Assembly (NCBI RefSeq): GCF_011799805.1
Contig: NZ_WXUB01000005.1
Location: 248,001 to 312,000 of the forward strand
DNA length: 64,000 nucleotides
Direction of reading: 5' to 3'
Source of the DNA: Maribellus sediminis
Lineage (GTDB): Bacteria > Bacteroidota > Bacteroidia > Bacteroidales > Prolixibacteraceae
Numbering within the stretch: the first letter of the stretch is position 1; every line of letters begins with the position of its first letter. The position numbers and the translations under genes were made by a program. Positions 43,195 through 51,309 of the stretch are shown in pieces. The notes beneath the pieces were generated by a model. That model made no database searches and was not told the DNA's origin. It was given only the letters and a program-made list of their open reading frames with translations.

Positions 43195-44484
43195 TTATTC
43201 ATTTGGAAGTAGTTCAGCCACGCCGTCGATTATTTTTCCCTGGATGAGCTGGTATTTTTCACGTGCTTCATTCAATTGAATCCGGTGGATCTCCCGGTTC
43301 AATTTCGCAATGGTTTCTGCCTGAACATCACGGATGTAATCGGCCGTGGTGATCATGTCGTTTTCCAGCTTTGAGGACGAACTGCTGACGATGTCGCTTC
43401 TGAGTGCCAGCATTTTATTATCGGTTTCCACCAGTTTTTCCAGTTTGCTGATTTGTTCGCTTTGCTGAGCCAGCAGAAGTTCGATGTTCTGGTTAAATGT
43501 TTCTTCCTGTCGGTCGACCATTTCCGATTGCAATTGCAGCATTTGTTTTTCGCGGCTGGTTTTTTTCCAGTCGAATGCATTCCACGACACGCCAACTCCA
43601 ACCAGGTAGTAGGTATCGAAATTGTCATTCAGCATGTTCAACCCGGGACGTCCGTAACCTGCCTGGCCAAATCCAAAGAGCTTTGGATTACGACTTTTTC
43701 CAAGCACATCAGCCTGTTTTTCAAGCTGCGTGCGTTGTGTGGAAAACAATGCCATCTCAGGCCGGTGAAGAATGGACGGTTCGCTGGCCTTTTTTTCAGA
43801 AAAAGTAAGTTCCGAGGTATTCGAGATAGGTCTTCCGGTGAGGATCGATAGTACGTTTAAGGCTGTCGATTCGCTGGCCTGTAACTGCACCTCGCTCTGT
43901 TCGAGTTGAAGTATTTCTGCTTCCATTTCCCAGGCGGCCGATTTTTCTGTAACCTGGTTCTCGATTCCGGAATTTACCGACTTCAATTTTTCGCGAAGTA
44001 CTTCTATTTGGGCTGCTATTACCAGCTGCTGTTGGCGGATGGCAAGAGCAGTGAAAAAGGCTTGAGAAACTTGCTCGTTCAGTTTGTAAACTTCAACTTC
44101 AAGCTGCGAAAGGTTGTTTTGTAAAATAACTTCTTCCAGTTCGGAACTGGCTTTCGAAATGCCGCCATCCCAAATACTTTGCTGCAATTCGGCATAGGCT
44201 TTATACTGGTCCTTCGAAATGGGAGGAATGCCAATCGGAAGGTTTTGTGCTTCCACTTTGGTAACATCCGATTGATAGGTTGCTTGCCCTTTCAATGTTA
44301 TTTGCGGATAGTAAGCTGTTTTCAGGTTGTCCTTTTTCAGGCTTGAAATCTGTTCCCAAATGCCCGATTTTTTTAGGTTGGGATAATTGTTTCGGGTCCA
44401 GACGTAGCAGGAGTCGAGTGAAACCTGCTGTGCTGTCACCGCTCCTGAAAGGAACAATCCGCATAGTATAAGTAATCTTCTCAT
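43195..44484 (-). CDS. TolC-family outer-membrane efflux protein
   Basis: 429 residues with a signal peptide (RRLLILCGLFLSGAVTAQ). Two outer-membrane efflux repeats are seen, each with long helices rich in Gln/Glu (LEEVILQNNLSQLEVEVYKL and SEMVDRQEETFNQNIELLLA) and short barrel strands (AFDWKKTSREKQML). It forms the exit duct of the pump. The start overlaps the tetR stop by 4 bp. Confidence 0.92.
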   Translation of the reverse strand: MRRLLILCGLFLSGAVTAQQVSLDSCYVWTRNNYPNLKKSGIWEQISSLKKDNLKTAYYPQITLKGQATYQSDVTKVEAQNLPIGIPPISKDQYKAYAELQQSIWDGGISKASSELEEVILQNNLSQLEVEVYKLNEQVSQAFFTALAIRQQQLVIAAQIEVLREKLKSVNSGIENQVTEKSAAWEMEAEILQLEQSEVQLQASESTALNVLSILTGRPISNTSELTFSEKKASEPSILHRPEMALFSTQRTQLEKQADVLGKSRNPKLFGFGQAGYGRPGLNMLNDNFDTYYLVGVGVSWNAFDWKKTSREKQMLQLQSEMVDRQEETFNQNIELLLAQQSEQISKLEKLVETDNKMLALRSDIVSSSSSKLENDMITTADYIRDVQAETIAKLNREIHRIQLNEAREKYQLIQGKIIDGVAELLPNE

Positions 44485-45092
44485 GGCTTAATTGAATTAA
44501 GAATGAACTCTTTAACTGTTTTTTTTCGGTTCGAAATAAAGGTGCTGTATTCAGCTGAATTGCTGTCGAAGAACATGATGGAAAGCAGTGGTTTGGCCGC
44601 GATAGGGAAAATGCTCATCGACAGGATATTTACCAGCAGATCGCGCGGATCCATTTTGCGGATATTTCCGGCCTCCATTTCGCGTTTGAACATGGCAATA
44701 ATTTCATCGGGCCTGATCCCGCTGCCTTGAATTGTGGTGGCCAAAAACTGCGGATCGCGATTCATTTCTTTGAGTATGAAAGTCGGAACGAAAGGATTCT
44801 TCCAAAGCATGTCGATGTAACCTTCGATAAAACGTTCCAGTTTAGTTTCGATGGGTAAATCCGAGTACACCATTTCCATCAGGTTGGGCAGAATATTGCG
44901 AAAAACCATTTTAAAAATCGCTTCGAACAACTTTTGTTTGGTTCTGAAATAGTAGTGCAACAGTGCCTTATTTATACCAGCTTCATTCGCAATCTCCTGC
45001 ATGCGTGCTCCGTCCATGCCTTTTTCGATGAACACCTTCTGAGCGGCAACCAGGATTTTTTCTTCTGTATTGTCTTTTTTTATATCGTTCAT
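44481..45092 (-). CDS. TetR/AcrR-family repressor of the efflux operon
   Basis: 203 residues. The N-terminal helix-turn-helix is typical: EKILVAAQKVFIEKGMDGAR, MQEIANEAGINKALLHYYFR with KQKLFEAIF. The C-terminal ligand-binding part is all-helical. As first gene of the operon, overlapping tolC by 4 bp, it most likely represses its own promoter and is released by a pump substrate. Two copies of an 18-bp palindrome lie upstream. The arrangement mirrors E. coli CecR with ybhGFSR. Confidence 0.93.
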   Translation of the reverse strand: MNDIKKDNTEEKILVAAQKVFIEKGMDGARMQEIANEAGINKALLHYYFRTKQKLFEAIFKMVFRNILPNLMEMVYSDLPIETKLERFIEGYIDMLWKNPFVPTFILKEMNRDPQFLATTIQGSGIRPDEIIAMFKREMEAGNIRKMDPRDLLVNILSMSIFPIAAKPLLSIMFFDSNSAEYSTFISNRKKTVKEFILNSIKP

Positions 45093-45115
45093 TTTTTGTG
45101 AAATTAACTTATTGG

Positions 45116-45133
45116 TTTAACCAGATGGTCAAA
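45116..45133. promoter_or_regulatory. TetR operator, site 1
   Basis: TTTAACCA-GA-TGGTCAAA is an 18-bp palindrome with one mismatch, 24 bp upstream of the tetR start and placed to block its promoter. Confidence 0.7.
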
Positions 45134-45177
45134 ATTATGACAATAGAAATTAACATGCAAGGAAATTGACTAAAAAG

Positions 45178-45195
45178 TTTAACCAAATGGTTAAA
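45178..45195. promoter_or_regulatory. TetR operator, site 2
   Basis: TTTAACCA-AA-TGGTTAAA is a perfect 18-bp palindrome of the same sequence as site 1, 62 bp away. It lies 61 bp upstream of the divergent DUF1080 gene and may control that gene too. Confidence 0.7.
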
Positions 45196-45255
45196 TTAAA
45201 TTTTGATGAAAAATATTTTACCTTTACCGGAGTACAACTAAATCGAATAAACATT

Positions 45256-46065
45256 ATGAAATTTCTAAGAAACAACATTTTAATTCTGGTAATGGCTATT
45301 AGCCTGCTTGGCTGTCAGGTAAAAGTAAAGCAAAAGCAAACCGAAGAAAAATCTTTCGAAGCCTGGATTCAGCTTTTTAATGGTAAGGACCTAAACAATT
45401 GGGATATCAAATTTAAAGGAGAAGAATTGGGCGTGAATTATAACAACACTTTTCGGGTTGAAGATGGCTTGCTGCGTGTTTCGTACGATAACTGGGAAGA
45501 ATGGAACGGAAAATTCGGCCACATGTTTTATGATCGAATGTTTTCGCATTACAAGTTGCGTGTAGAGTACCGTTTTGTAGGTGAGCAGGTAGCCAATGGC
45601 CCGGGTTGGGCATACCGGAATAACGGACTTATGTTGCACGGGCAAAGTGCCCAATCGATGGAACTCAATCAGGATTTTCCAACTTCAATTGAAGTGCAAC
45701 TGCTTGGAGGAAATGGAACTGATGACCGACCAACGATGAATGTGTGCACACCGGGAACTAACATTGTTATGGATGGCGTTTTGACCGAACAACATTGTAT
45801 GAGCTCGGATTCTAAGACTTTTCATGGAGATCAGTGGGTGACAGTTGAAGTGGAGGTACATGGAGGAGAGGTAGTTCGTCATTTTGTGAATGGTGAAGAA
45901 GTATTATCATATACTGAACCACAGTATGATCCTCGCGATGAATATGCAAAGAAACTGATTCCGGAAGACGGGAATCTGATTATTTCGAAAGGAACTATTT
46001 CTATTCAGGCGGAAAGCTCACCAACCGATTTCAGAAAAATTGAATTGCTGGTGCTGGAAGAATAA
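45256..46065 (+). CDS. DUF1080 (3-keto-disaccharide hydrolase-like) lipoprotein
   Basis: 269 residues from the ATG at 45256, which begins a lipoprotein signal (FLRNNILILVMAISLLGCQ); an upstream TTG would spoil it. The DUF1080 domain covers the rest: FNGKDLNNWDIKFKGEE, FRVEDGLLRVSYDN, FSHYKLRVEYRFVGEQ, NNGLMLHGQSAQSM, SIEVQLLGG, and GTISIQAESSPTDFRKIELL. The jelly-roll fold is associated with glycoside 3-keto hydrolysis and concanavalin-like binding. It is divergent from tetR and shares its operator region, which may be chance. Confidence 0.9.
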   Translation: MKFLRNNILILVMAISLLGCQVKVKQKQTEEKSFEAWIQLFNGKDLNNWDIKFKGEELGVNYNNTFRVEDGLLRVSYDNWEEWNGKFGHMFYDRMFSHYKLRVEYRFVGEQVANGPGWAYRNNGLMLHGQSAQSMELNQDFPTSIEVQLLGGNGTDDRPTMNVCTPGTNIVMDGVLTEQHCMSSDSKTFHGDQWVTVEVEVHGGEVVRHFVNGEEVLSYTEPQYDPRDEYAKKLIPEDGNLIISKGTISIQAESSPTDFRKIELLVLEE

Positions 46066-46090
46066 ATACTAAAAAGAGATAAAATAGTTG

Positions 46091-46116
46091 AACCGGTTAC
46101 TTTGTAGCCGGTTTTT
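46091..46116 (+). terminator. Intrinsic terminator after the DUF1080 gene
   Basis: AACCGGTTAC (46091-46100) pairs with GTAGCCGGTT (46104-46113, one G-U pair) and is followed by T. The stop codon of the convergent EamA gene lies in the stem. Confidence 0.75.
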
Positions 46117-47020
46117 CTTTTAGTGCCTTTCGGTTGGCATAGTTCAGGCTCAACAACGAAAGCGCAATTATACCCATTCCGATTAATGAGGGCACATCCG
46201 GTTTTTCGTCGGCAATTAATAACCAGCTTAAGGCTGCACCCGAAACAGGGATCAGAAATTTCCACACATTCAGCAATGAAACTTTAACGCCCGGGCGTTT
46301 TAAAATGGTGTTCCATATTGTAAAAGCCGCAGCCGATAAGAAACTTAGCCAAGCCAGCGCATACCAGTATTTTGGCGGGAAGGGGCCAAGGTGAACTCCT
46401 TCAATCGGTACAGAAATTATGGACAATACAAAACCTCCGATCATCAGTGAGGTGGAGCTAAGAACAGCGGGCGAAATTCCTTTTGAGTATTTAGCTACCA
46501 TAACGTTGGTGGTTCCGGCAACCAGGTTATTAACCAGCAGCAAGCCAATCCCGATCCACTCGAGGGCACCTTTCATTTCCACTTGCGAACGCCCGATTGT
46601 GATCACTGCAATGCCGGCTACACCGATGAGGATGCTTCCGGTTTTCATTAGTGTCATTTTATCGTTGCTGAAAGTATAGTGCGCTACCAGTGCAATGAAA
46701 AGTGGTTGGGAACCAATGATCATAGCTGCCAGCGAACCGGGTACCAGGTTCAGCCCCGAATAAAAAAGCGAATATTGAATGACTGTCTGAACCAGCGAAA
46801 GGAGCAAAATAAACCTGATGTTCGCTTTTAACTGGGCAAAGTAGCGGGCCGGTTTCCCGAAATAGAGGAAAATAAGAATTCCCGAAATAAAGAATCGAAT
46901 ACCTGCAAACTGGAGTGGTGTGTGATAGGTTAATCCGATTTTTACCCCAACAAAGGCGGTTGACCACAACCAGCAAGCGAGTATCGCCAGAAAAGTGGTG
47001 CTTTTCAGAAAATTTCTCAT
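46097..47020 (-). CDS. EamA/DMT-family transporter
   Basis: 307 residues with ten hydrophobic helices in two EamA repeats (TTFLAILACWLWSTAFVGVK at the start; AWLSFLSAAAFTIWNTILK in the second half, with P-G-V-K-V-S and SWLLIADE). Such proteins export or import small metabolites, often amino acids or nucleotides. Substrate unknown. It converges with the DUF1080 gene and is otherwise alone. Confidence 0.9.
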   Translation of the reverse strand: MRNFLKSTTFLAILACWLWSTAFVGVKIGLTYHTPLQFAGIRFFISGILIFLYFGKPARYFAQLKANIRFILLLSLVQTVIQYSLFYSGLNLVPGSLAAMIIGSQPLFIALVAHYTFSNDKMTLMKTGSILIGVAGIAVITIGRSQVEMKGALEWIGIGLLLVNNLVAGTTNVMVAKYSKGISPAVLSSTSLMIGGFVLSIISVPIEGVHLGPFPPKYWYALAWLSFLSAAAFTIWNTILKRPGVKVSLLNVWKFLIPVSGAALSWLLIADEKPDVPSLIGMGIIALSLLSLNYANRKALKEKPATK

Positions 47021-47205
47021 AATCGTTTATCTGGCGCAAAGGTTAAAAATATATTCGACTATTTTTTATCCTTCTAAATTTAGAACACAACGGCTTAAAA
47101 TTCTATTAATAACGAGGAAGGCTTTTTAAAAACTTGCAATCTTTAAAAGAAATGCAGCTCATTACCTTCAAAAAGGCTTAACTTGGCGCATCAATTTTCA
47201 ATTTT

Positions 47206-47670
47206 ATGTCAAAGCGAATTATTAACAGTTACGAAGAGTTTGAAGCCCTCAAAGGAGAAATTATTGGCGTGTCTGATTATGTTCAGATCACACAGGAGCA
47301 AATCAACAAGTTTGCTGAAGCCACTATGGACCACCAGTGGATACACACTGATCCGGAGCGTGCAGCCAAAGAATCGCCATTCGGTACAACCATTGCACAT
47401 GGTTACCTTTCGTTGTCGATGCTGACTTATTTGTGGTACAACGTAGTTGAGGTGAACAATGTGAAAATGATTGTGAATTACGGGATCGAAAACCTGCGTT
47501 TCCAGGCACCGGTGAAGGTGAACGACCGGATTCGTGCGACTGTTTCGCTAAACGATATCAAAAACCTCAGGGGAATTGCACGTGTTCAGGTTAAAATTGT
47601 TGTGGATATTGAAGGCGAAAAGAAACCGGCTTACGACGCACTGGTGAATTTCCTGTATCATTTCGAGTAA
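47206..47670 (+). CDS. MaoC-family (R)-specific enoyl-CoA hydratase-like protein
   Basis: 154 residues, single hot-dog fold. The hydratase motif is complete: ATMDHQWIHTDPERAAKESPFGTTIAHGYLSLSML, with the catalytic Asp and His. The second half has NYGIENLRFQAPVKVNDRIR and ends VNFLYHFE. The protein hydrates trans-2-enoyl-CoA or a related acyl thioester. It stands alone between divergent and convergent neighbours. Confidence 0.92.
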   Translation: MSKRIINSYEEFEALKGEIIGVSDYVQITQEQINKFAEATMDHQWIHTDPERAAKESPFGTTIAHGYLSLSMLTYLWYNVVEVNNVKMIVNYGIENLRFQAPVKVNDRIRATVSLNDIKNLRGIARVQVKIVVDIEGEKKPAYDALVNFLYHFE

Positions 47671-47705
47671 AACAATAAAGAACTTGATATCAACTATTTA
47701 TTGTG

Positions 47706-47837
47706 CCGTACTTTAGTGCGGCGTTGATGAACAAGTTATATTTCGTTTGATTTTTCGGAAATTGTGTAAACTGCAAACTACAAAATTTCCGAAAAATCAT
47801 TGAAAGGTTATAATTCTACCACCGCACTAAAGTACGG
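47706..47837. repeat. Nested inverted repeats between convergent genes
   Basis: Outer arms CCGTACTTTAGTGCGG (47706-47721) and CCGCACTAAAGTACGG (47822-47837) are perfect complements. Inner arms GATTTTTCGGAAATT (47749-47763) and AATTTCCGAAAAATC (47784-47798) are also perfect, around a 20-nt loop with AAACTGC/AAACTAC repeats. The structure fills the gap between the MaoC-like gene and the convergent phosphatase gene. It may be a two-way terminator or a small MITE; no ORF is inside. Confidence 0.75.
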
Positions 47838-47850
47838 TGTAATATGCTAT

Positions 47851-48333
47851 TCAAATTTCCTTACTCTCAATCTTTTCCAACAGCCCCTCGCAGGCATCTT
47901 CCAGCAGGTCGAGCACCAGTTCGAAACCTTCAGACCCGCCATAATAAGGATCGGGAACTTCATCGTAATTAAACTCACGGCTAAAATCCGTCATTTTGCA
48001 GATCTTGTCGAGATCGGCTGCTGAACGTGCCATTTGTTTCAGGTTTTGCACATTGGAATCGTCCATCCCGATAATCATGTCGAAGTGATCAAAGTCGGAA
48101 TGCGGATTGAATTTACGGCTGATACTGGTCAGGTTGTAGCCTCGTTTAACCGCGTGCGTTTGCATGCGCCGGTCGGCTGGTTCGCCGGCATGCCAGCCGG
48201 ATGTTCCGGCCGAATCGATCTCAAATCCATTCGATTTACCGTGCTTTTTTACAACACCGGTAAAAACTGCTTCGGCACTGGGCGAGCGACAAATGTTACC
48301 CAAACAAACGAAAAGTATCTTTTTTTTCTCCAT
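47851..48333 (-). CDS. Low-molecular-weight protein tyrosine phosphatase
   Basis: 160 residues from the ATG at 48333; a TTG 15 bases upstream lies in a repeat and is not preferred. The catalytic loop CLGNICRSPSAEAVF with nucleophile Cys10 and Arg16 is at the N-terminus, and the general acid is in VPDPYYGGSEGF. SAGTSGWHAGEPAD and IGMDDSNVQNL are further family landmarks. It dephosphorylates tyrosine or, in some members, arsenate or small phosphates. It is 178 bp downstream of aroE on the same strand, with repeats in the gap. Confidence 0.94.
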   Translation of the reverse strand: MEKKKILFVCLGNICRSPSAEAVFTGVVKKHGKSNGFEIDSAGTSGWHAGEPADRRMQTHAVKRGYNLTSISRKFNPHSDFDHFDMIIGMDDSNVQNLKQMARSAADLDKICKMTDFSREFNYDEVPDPYYGGSEGFELVLDLLEDACEGLLEKIESKEI

Positions 48334-48350
48334 AGATATTAGCTGCAAAC

Positions 48351-48378
48351 TGCAAGTCTCAAGCTACAAATGAAACAC
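48351..48378 (-). repeat. Single-arm 7-bp repeat array upstream of the phosphatase gene
   Basis: Four 7-bp units (AGCTGCA, AACTGCA, AGTCTCA, AGCTACA) lie in a row, ending 17 bp before the phosphatase ATG. No inverted partner is clear in this gap. The AACTGCA/AACTACA unit recurs in the loop at 47766-47781, beyond the other end of the gene. Confidence 0.6.
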
Positions 48379-48423
48379 TAAATACTGCGACTTTTAACTT
48401 TAATATGTAAAGTTTAATGTATT

Positions 48424-48480
48424 TTTCATCCCCGCTCCTTCGTCGCTTCCCCCTTCGAAGGGGGATTTAGGGGGATGAAA
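48424..48480. repeat. C/G-rich palindromic repeat
   Basis: Outer arms TTTCATCCCC (48424-48433) and GGGGATGAAA (48471-48480) enclose a perfect 16-bp palindrome CCCCCTTCGAAGGGGG (48449-48464). Very similar sequences are common intergenic repeats in Bacteroidota (from memory). A smaller relative, TCCCCTTGAGGGGA, is at 55453-55466. Confidence 0.65.
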
Positions 48481-48511
48481 TTTCACTGAAATTTGAACGA
48501 ACATTACACTA

Positions 48512-49261
48512 CTATTCTTCGCTATTCCAGATTTCGTAAGCTTTTAAAGCCTGGTTCAGCAACATTTCGTAACCGTTTTTCACGGTTGCTCCATGGGCTT
48601 TTCCTTTGGCCATAAACTGTGTCTCTTCCGGATTGTAAACAAGGTCGAACAGCAAATGTTTTTTTGTGATGTATTCGTAAGGTATGTTCGGGAATGTATC
48701 CACTTTGGGATAAGTTCCCAGCGGTGTGGCGTTGATAATCAGCAAACGCTCTTTCATCATTTGTTTGTCGATGTCCTCGTAACGTATCTCATTTTCATGC
48801 AATTCTTCTATTGAAGCTGAAATATATTCGATACCAAGATTATTCAGTACAAACTTCAGAGCCTTTGACGCACCACCTGTTCCAAGTATCAAGGCCTTGG
48901 TGTGGTATTCTTTTAACAAGGGACGTAATGAAGTTTCAAAACCGTGTGTGTCGGTATTGAATCCTTTCAGGTAAATATTTTCGCCCGAGCGATTCACACG
49001 AATGGTGTTCACGGCACCAATCTCGCGTGCTGAATCGTTTAGCTCGTTGAGAAACCTTATTACCTGCTCTTTATACGGAATGGTCACATTAAAGCCAACT
49101 ACCTCCGGATTGTTTTTTACTACATCGGGAAATTTATCGATGCTGTCGATCTCAAAGTTCTCGTAGGTTGAATCGATCTTCTCCGTTTCAAATTTTTCAG
49201 TAAAAAACCGTTTCGAAAACGAGTGGGTCAGTGGATAGCCCAGTAATCCGTATTTTTTCAT
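48512..49261 (-). CDS. aroE: Shikimate dehydrogenase
   Basis: 249 residues. Reduces 3-dehydroshikimate with NADPH in aromatic amino-acid synthesis. Substrate-site motifs are GYPLTHSFSKRFF (Ser-Lys-type start), GFNVTIPYKEQV with the catalytic Lys, and GAVNTIRV. The cofactor motif is ILGTGGASKALKFVL, then INATPLGTYP and LVYNPEETQFM. Length is on the short side but complete. It is followed by DUF368 on the upstream side (same strand). Confidence 0.95.
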   Translation of the reverse strand: MKKYGLLGYPLTHSFSKRFFTEKFETEKIDSTYENFEIDSIDKFPDVVKNNPEVVGFNVTIPYKEQVIRFLNELNDSAREIGAVNTIRVNRSGENIYLKGFNTDTHGFETSLRPLLKEYHTKALILGTGGASKALKFVLNNLGIEYISASIEELHENEIRYEDIDKQMMKERLLIINATPLGTYPKVDTFPNIPYEYITKKHLLFDLVYNPEETQFMAKGKAHGATVKNGYEMLLNQALKAYEIWNSEE

Positions 49262-49297
49262 CTTTTTAGTATTGAGTCGTGAGTTTCAAGTATTCGT

Positions 49298-50233
49298 TTA
49301 CTTCGACAGTTTCTTTCCGATTCCTTCAACTACAAATATAAGCACAAAACCAACAACAGCCAGTGCAATGGCACCAAGCAGCCAGGCTTCGTGTCCGGTG
49401 ATTTGTTCGTAAGGTCCGGGCATAATATTGCGTTCGGCAATCGGTTTTAATTCACCATGACGATCGATAATTGTTTCGGTAACTTCTTTCCAGGGCCAAA
49501 CTTTGTTAAGCGAGCCCACCATAAAACCTGCCAGCATGGCAATTGTAAGGTTGTGGTATTTTTTTAGCAACCACGACAGTACATTTGAAAAAGCGATGAT
49601 TCCGATGGCAGCTCCAACCATGAAAGTCAGAATAACAGCGATGTTCAGATCGCCAACGGCTCCAAGTATGAATTTGTACATGCCTAACAAAACCAGGATG
49701 AAACTTCCCGAAATGCCCGGCAATATCATGGCGCAAATAGCAATCATTCCTGAAACAAACACAAACCAGTAAGCGGTGTTGGCTTCGGCCGGACTCAGAA
49801 CTGTAATGGCATAAGCGATGGCAATTCCGGCAATTCCTGAAATAATGGTACCAACGTTCCAGTTCTTAATCGAGCGTGCTACGTAAATAGCAGATGCGAC
49901 GATCAAACCAAAAAAGAACGACCACACCAAAATAGGGTAGTGGTGGAGCAGGTATTCCAATCCTTTGGCCAGCGAAAATACGCTGATGCCAATGCCGATA
50001 AACACACTCAGCAGAAAGGTTCCGTTTATGGCTTTCCAGAATTCGGCCAGTTTAAAACTGAGTAAAAGTTTTATCGCAGCGAGGTTGATCGATTTTATGG
50101 AGTTGATCAATTCTTCGTAAATACCGGTGATAAAAGCGATAGTCCCGCCCGAAACGCCCGGCACAACATCGGCTGCACCCATTCCCATTCCTTTCAGAGT
50201 AAGTAGTGCGTAATCTTTAAATGTTCTGTTCAT
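49298..50233 (-). CDS. DUF368 membrane protein
   Basis: 311 residues with about eight to nine membrane helices. Family hallmarks: KGMGMGAADVVPGVSGGTIAFITGIYEELI at the front and ILPGISGSFILVLLGMYKFIL in the middle, an internal duplication of the PGxSGG motif. DUF368 proteins have been linked to polyprenyl-phosphate (undecaprenyl-phosphate) translocation across the membrane, which would place it in cell-wall and glycan synthesis. It lies 36 bp upstream of aroE on the same strand. Confidence 0.92.
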   Translation of the reverse strand: MNRTFKDYALLTLKGMGMGAADVVPGVSGGTIAFITGIYEELINSIKSINLAAIKLLLSFKLAEFWKAINGTFLLSVFIGIGISVFSLAKGLEYLLHHYPILVWSFFFGLIVASAIYVARSIKNWNVGTIISGIAGIAIAYAITVLSPAEANTAYWFVFVSGMIAICAMILPGISGSFILVLLGMYKFILGAVGDLNIAVILTFMVGAAIGIIAFSNVLSWLLKKYHNLTIAMLAGFMVGSLNKVWPWKEVTETIIDRHGELKPIAERNIMPGPYEQITGHEAWLLGAIALAVVGFVLIFVVEGIGKKLSK

Positions 50234-50308
50234 ATTCTAATTTTGGAAGGTCGAAAATAACAAATAATGTTTGATTTTGTGGTCTTGACAGTCTGGTCTT
50301 CTTAAAAC

Positions 50309-51208
50309 TTACCGACTACCAAGGGTGATCAGTAAGATTCCTGCTAAAATTCCCACCAGGTAAATACCTTTCTTTTTCAGGTTTTGTTCTTTAAACAGGA
50401 TGGCGCCAAGTCCAAATGCAATCAACACACTGCTTCTGCGTAAAGCTGAAAGCATGGAGATCATCGATCCTTCGATGCTGAGTGCATAAAAGTAGAGGAA
50501 GTCGGCTATAATCAGGCTGATCCCTATAGTAGCAATTGTCAAGCGCCATTGAAAGGACGTCGTGTTTTTGCGGTTTGGATACCAAAAAACGGCCAGAACC
50601 GGAAGCAAAATTACCACCTGGTAAAACGAAAACCAGGCCTGAACAGCAATCCGGTCGATACGTGAAATAATGAACTTATCGTATAGTCCGCTGATCGACC
50701 CGATGATGGTTGCCCCGATAATCAGAAAAATCCATTTGTTGCGACGGAATTCAATGCCTTCGAGCTTTCCTGCAGTTGAAAACAGGTAGAAAAAAATGAG
50801 GGTGAGTGAAACGCCTATCCACTGCAAGCTGTTCAGCCGTTCGTGAAAAATAATGATGGCGCCAATCAAAGTCCACAGTGGGCCGGTGGCACGGATAGGT
50901 GCGAAAATGGTAACGGGCAAATGTTTCAGCGCAAAAAAGGCAAGTATCCAACTCGAAACAACAATAAACGATTTTAGCAAGACCTGCAAATGTTCTGCAA
51001 CTGTTAGTTGTGGTGAATACAAACCAATTTGGTTAAAAATATCAGGGAAATACCTGGAGCCAATCACCACCGGCAAAAACACAAGTGAACTGGTTACGGT
51101 GGAAAAAAACAACACCGGCATAACGGCATTTTCGTTCAACGATGTTTTCTTAAAAATGTCGTAAATGCCCAGAAAGAATGCAGAAAGTAGTCCGGCAATT
51201 GCCCACAT
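50309..51208 (-). CDS. EamA/DMT-family transporter
   Basis: 299 residues, ten helices in two EamA repeats (AIAGLLSAFFLGIYDIFKKT at the start; IGATIIGSISGLYDKFIISR and GSMISMLSALRRSSVLIAFG in the second half). It belongs to the group of DMT transporters with the FFALKHLPVTIFAPIRATGPL motif. Substrate unknown. It precedes DUF368 by 75 bp on the same strand and may share its transcript. Confidence 0.9.
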   Translation of the reverse strand: MWAIAGLLSAFFLGIYDIFKKTSLNENAVMPVLFFSTVTSSLVFLPVVIGSRYFPDIFNQIGLYSPQLTVAEHLQVLLKSFIVVSSWILAFFALKHLPVTIFAPIRATGPLWTLIGAIIIFHERLNSLQWIGVSLTLIFFYLFSTAGKLEGIEFRRNKWIFLIIGATIIGSISGLYDKFIISRIDRIAVQAWFSFYQVVILLPVLAVFWYPNRKNTTSFQWRLTIATIGISLIIADFLYFYALSIEGSMISMLSALRRSSVLIAFGLGAILFKEQNLKKKGIYLVGILAGILLITLGSR

Positions 51209-51309
51209 ATTCTTTTTTTAGCAAAAGTAGAGCTTGCAATGAAGCGCGAAGAATTTTTACTCTCTCGAGAGAATTTGGAGATGATTATTTAAACTAGACT
51301 ATAAGCTTA

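Noticed and set aside
49262-49297. Possible repeat arm between aroE and DUF368
   Set aside because: Only about two imperfect units (TGAGTCG, TGAGTTT); not enough to support an element.
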